In this document: positions 31,764-34,144 of the stretch, one piece after another
Numbering within the stretch: position 1 is the stretch's first letter
How the letters are laid out: the number at the start of each line of letters is the position of its first letter
The notes under the pieces: generated by a model
The model's input: only the letters and a program-made list of their open reading frames with translations
What the model was told of the DNA's origin: nothing
The model's database searches: none
Source: Xenococcus sp. PCC 7305
GTDB taxonomy: Bacteria > Cyanobacteriota > Cyanobacteriia > Cyanobacteriales > Xenococcaceae
Length of the DNA stretch: 34,144 nucleotides
Assembly: GCF_000332055.1 (NCBI RefSeq)
Contig: NZ_ALVZ01000163.1
Span: forward strand, 1-34,144
Reading direction: 5' to 3'
Program-made: the position numbers and the translations under genes

Positions 31764-32621
31764 TTAGTTGATAGCCCTATACTCTTGTTGTTTGACCTTA
31801 ATTAATTTCATAAAACCTGCTTTTTGGCGATATCCAGACCAGAGCGGGTCATTTATCGCTAATTCCAAATAGGTTTTTGGATTTATATTGATAGCTTTTT
31901 CTATAAAGCAAATCGCCCAATTAACCTTATTTTGCCTGGCGTAACCACAAGCTAATTGGTAGTGGACAAGAGATGATCGAGGGTTAATTAATAGAGCATG
32001 CTGATAACAGTTGATAGCATCCAATAATAGATCTCGTTGCTGTAAGACAATTCCCTTTTGATACCAAGCCCAAAAATCATCTGGTTTTAAAGTCAATGCT
32101 CGATCGAAATTTAATAATGCTGGGTCTAATTTTCCTTGTTTTTGGTATGCTTCAGCTAATCGATAGTAAGCCCAAAAATCATTAGGACGCATTGCGATCG
32201 CGCTATCAAAATAAGTAATGGCTCGATTGTACTCTTGCAAATTACTCCAGGCTTCCCCGATGCGATACCTTGACCAATAGTCATCAGGATTATAATCTAG
32301 AGCTGACTCAAAACATGTGATTGCTTGATTGTATCGACCCAATTCTTTAAGACAGATAAATCCCTGCTGATACCAAGACCAATAGTTATGTAATTTCAAA
32401 TTGCATGCGCGATCATAACTAGCAACTGCTTCATTATATTCACCCAATTTTTCTAGAACGGTTCCTTTGCGATACCAAGCCCAATAATCTTGTGGACTAT
32501 ACTCTAGTGCTCGACGGTAACAGATTAATGCCTCTCGATCATTTCCTTGCTTCTGTGCCAAATGACCTTGTTCGTACCATGCTCGATAGCTATCAGGTCG
32601 ACATTCTAAAGTTTTGTACAT
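31764..32621 (-). CDS. Tetratricopeptide-repeat protein
   Basis: A 285-residue solenoid of seven 34-residue TPR units, each opening with an aromatic version of the helix A signature (AWYEQGHLAQKQG, AWYRKGTVLEKLG, SWYQQGFICLKEL, AWYQKGIVLQQRD). The D-[YF]-W-[AS]-[WR]-Y motif recurs at the start of most units, giving a Trp/Tyr-rich concave face. The C-terminus (NPKTYLELAINDPLWSGYRQ) resembles the TPR end-of-group motif common in cyanobacterial proteins. No signal peptide or enzyme domain is visible. It presumably mediates protein binding. The start ATG has no clear ribosome site, and the first repeat begins within a few residues, so an N-terminal truncation is possible. Confidence 0.85.
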   Translation of the reverse strand: MYKTLECRPDSYRAWYEQGHLAQKQGNDREALICYRRALEYSPQDYWAWYRKGTVLEKLGEYNEAVASYDRACNLKLHNYWSWYQQGFICLKELGRYNQAITCFESALDYNPDDYWSRYRIGEAWSNLQEYNRAITYFDSAIAMRPNDFWAYYRLAEAYQKQGKLDPALLNFDRALTLKPDDFWAWYQKGIVLQQRDLLLDAINCYQHALLINPRSSLVHYQLACGYARQNKVNWAICFIEKAININPKTYLELAINDPLWSGYRQKAGFMKLIKVKQQEYRAIN

Positions 32622-32860
32622 AGCTCAATAGTTTCATCAGCCCTGTAAACAGTATAGACGACGGCACTGCAACTTAATAATCATAGTTAAGTATTGAATT
32701 TATCTTGGGATTTTAGTTCAAAAACATCATTAGGTTTCAACTAAGTCTTGATGTTGGTTTTCTGCGAGCGACATTATTGCTTGTGATGCTCAAACATATA
32801 AGTGCAATACTTGGCACGGGTTCCGTAGAATGGGAAGCTAAAACCTTTTCCTGGCGTGAG
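32622..32860. other. Region between the TPR gene and the IS1-type transposase
   Basis: The likely IS boundary is here but I could not fix the terminal repeats. A plus-strand frame (GTG 32783 or ATG 32786 to TAA 32884) reads through GTGSVEWEAKTFSWRELD and overlaps the transposase end by 24 bp. It may be an older IS or gene tail. The part near 32640 should carry the TPR gene promoter. Confidence 0.25.
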
Positions 32861-33814
32861 TTAGACTGCATATCGGATGAGTAACAACTCTGCCCAAGAT
32901 ATCCTCACAGGCAAAATTCCTAAGTTCACAGCAGGGATCATTTTAGTAGTGAAATGAACGCGCACAAAATTATGCACCAACCAGTAGACATCGAGTGTTC
33001 GTTGTAGGTTATTACGTGATTTAGCATAGGTGTTAGTTTTGCGCCGAAAGGCTGCATTCCGCTGTCGGAGAGAAGCATTGAAGGCTTCCACATGATTCGC
33101 GTGAATCCTAGACTCAGCAACATCATGTTCGGTTTCAGGATGCTCAGGCACTGGGGCTTGATACTTTTGACGTTTACGTCCAGGCCCCTTTTGAGAACCT
33201 TTATTTTTCAACCGCACTCGCACTCCTTTGCGTAATCTTTTTTTCGGTTTTCCCGGTCGACCACTGCGAATCAGGTCATAGCAAATCTCAAATAGTAAAT
33301 TGCCATAGCGTCGTTCCCCATCGGTTAAGAGATTAAGACTACCTGTTTTCTCAATAACCTGAGCCCAGCAGGTTAAAGCTTTCTCAAATAGCTGTTGGTT
33401 TTTGCCTCCACAATGTAATTCCCAGATAAATCGACTGCCTCGTTCCATCAGAACAATTGTCCATCCTTGGGAAACTGAAGGCGGAACATTTTTATCCACC
33501 TTAGTATAGAGTTCATTCCCTTCGATTTCCTGATGAATAAACTCATGCAGCAAGGCATAAAGCATTAATGTCGGTTTGAGCCCGGCTAAACGTCTTTCCC
33601 AATCAATCACGCTTTTTTTCGAGACATTGAAAGTTCGACCCGTAGCATTCAACCCCATCCCGTCACTCCTAGCTTTGAGGAGCGTAATAATTAGACTTAT
33701 GGGGGTTCTCAGACCAGCAATCGAGGTCTCAAAGGTCTCACTGAAATATATGTCGAAACTAGCGCAATGATAGATGGTAGGTGAGCCATGAGCTTGAGTT
33801 TGATAGAGGGTCAT
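32861..33814 (-). mobile_element. IS1-type transposase
   Basis: DDE transposase of the IS1-like cyanobacterial group (317 residues). Candidate catalytic residues are Asp107 (YTKVDKN), Asp165 (LLTDGERRYGN) and Glu243 (HANHVEAFNASLRQ), followed by AAFRRKTNTYAKS, a strong IS1 marker. Residues 45-80 form the helix-turn-helix (MGLNATGRTFNVSKKSVIDW). The N-terminus retains YHCASFDIYF but lacks the usual first CxxC of the zinc finger, and a TGA lies two codons before the ATG, so the 5' end may be truncated. No frameshift site is seen. The terminal inverted repeats were not identified. An IS4-type gene starts 95 bp away on the other strand. Confidence 0.82.
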
Positions 33815-33909
33815 TAGTCACAAGTTAAGGAATTCGGGAATTTGTCAAGAGGCAACAAAAATCGGGTGAAACTTCTAACAGAAGAAGAGTTGAGCGATTG
33901 CAGTTGCCC

Positions 33910-34144
33910 ATGAGTAACAACCGAAAACTAAACCGAGATCACGCGAAGAGAACCCAACGCCCGATGGCAGAAGATGAAGTAATTGCCAATCAACTTGAAG
34001 CATTACTGACTCCGGCGATTACTGCTCAAGAAAATTATTATCGTCAATTAGGCCTCAGAGATCGGATACTAAATTTACCCTTGATGGTAGCAGCCGTCTT
34101 GACGTTGCTGTGGAGAGATGTGGCAGGAGTTACAGAATTAACAA
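33910..34144 (+). CDS. IS4-type transposase, N-terminal part, cut by the window edge
   Basis: From the ATG at 33910 the frame stays open for 78 codons to the window end. It begins MSNNRKLNRDHAKRTQRPM and continues with NQLEALLTPAITAQENYYRQ, then LPLMVAAVLTLLWRDVAGVT. This matches the N-terminus of IS4-family DDE transposases common in cyanobacteria. The catalytic domain lies beyond the window, so integrity cannot be judged. A GGCAAC (33852) and GTTGCC (33903) inverted pair precedes the start. The right part of the element is not visible. The arrangement suggests IS elements nested or packed at this edge. Confidence 0.8.
   Translation, partial: MSNNRKLNRDHAKRTQRPMAEDEVIANQLEALLTPAITAQENYYRQLGLRDRILNLPLMVAAVLTLLWRDVAGVTELT

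Overview
The window comes from a cyanobacterium. The evidence is roughly thirty copies of the HIP1 octamer GCGATCGC, a Raf1 RuBisCO chaperone, a DUF1815 protein, SepF next to ProC, HpnH, and many short-period (7, 8 and 14 nt) repeats between genes. The AT-rich sequence, the hopanoid gene, the large RTX protein and the mixed IS elements suit a large-genome coccoid or filamentous lineage (Pleurocapsales-like). That placement is an inference; the genus cannot be read from this sequence.

Layout. 1-308: no gene, two hairpins at the edge. 309-4525: sulfotransferase-like gene, then on the minus strand a small membrane protein, raf1 and a DUF1815 gene, and on the plus strand hpnH with a terminator. 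4580-9278, all minus: a REC-PAS-GGDEF response regulator, a small unknown, cobI, a small membrane protein, an alpha/beta hydrolase and a DUF2064 nucleotidyltransferase-like glycosyltransferase. 9296-9412: heptamer array. 9808-12793, plus: permease, terminator, methyltransferase, Uma2 nuclease-like gene. 12843-14843, minus: DUF6887 gene and an ABC-F ATPase. 15073-19722, plus: galE, a GT39/ArnT-type glycosyltransferase, sepF and proC. 19840-22224: unknown gene, thioredoxin, AlkB-type dioxygenase, then a small toxin-antitoxin patch with a frameshifted DUF433 gene and hicA-hicB. 22471-25423: Uup-type ABC-F ATPase and a UPF0104 membrane protein. 25538-32621: secreted ankyrin protein convergent with a 1167-residue FG-GAP/ASPIC/RTX protein, then a TPR protein. 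32861-34144: an IS1-type transposase and the start of an IS4-type transposase running off the edge.

Most genes are core housekeeping: carbon fixation assembly, hopanoid and corrin synthesis, cell division, proline synthesis, redox, DNA repair, ribosome-associated ATPases and envelope sugars. The accessory parts are the two edges, the 21.4-22.5 kb toxin-antitoxin patch and the 25.5-32.6 kb block of repeat-rich proteins. The most unusual items are an uncharacterised insert with a C-x2-C-x3-H-x2-H-x-H motif inside the FG-GAP part of the RTX protein, a one-base frameshift in an orphan DUF433 antitoxin gene, and intergenic repeats that supply the last residues of both GalE and ProC and the start of CobI. 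No rRNA, tRNA or CRISPR array was seen.
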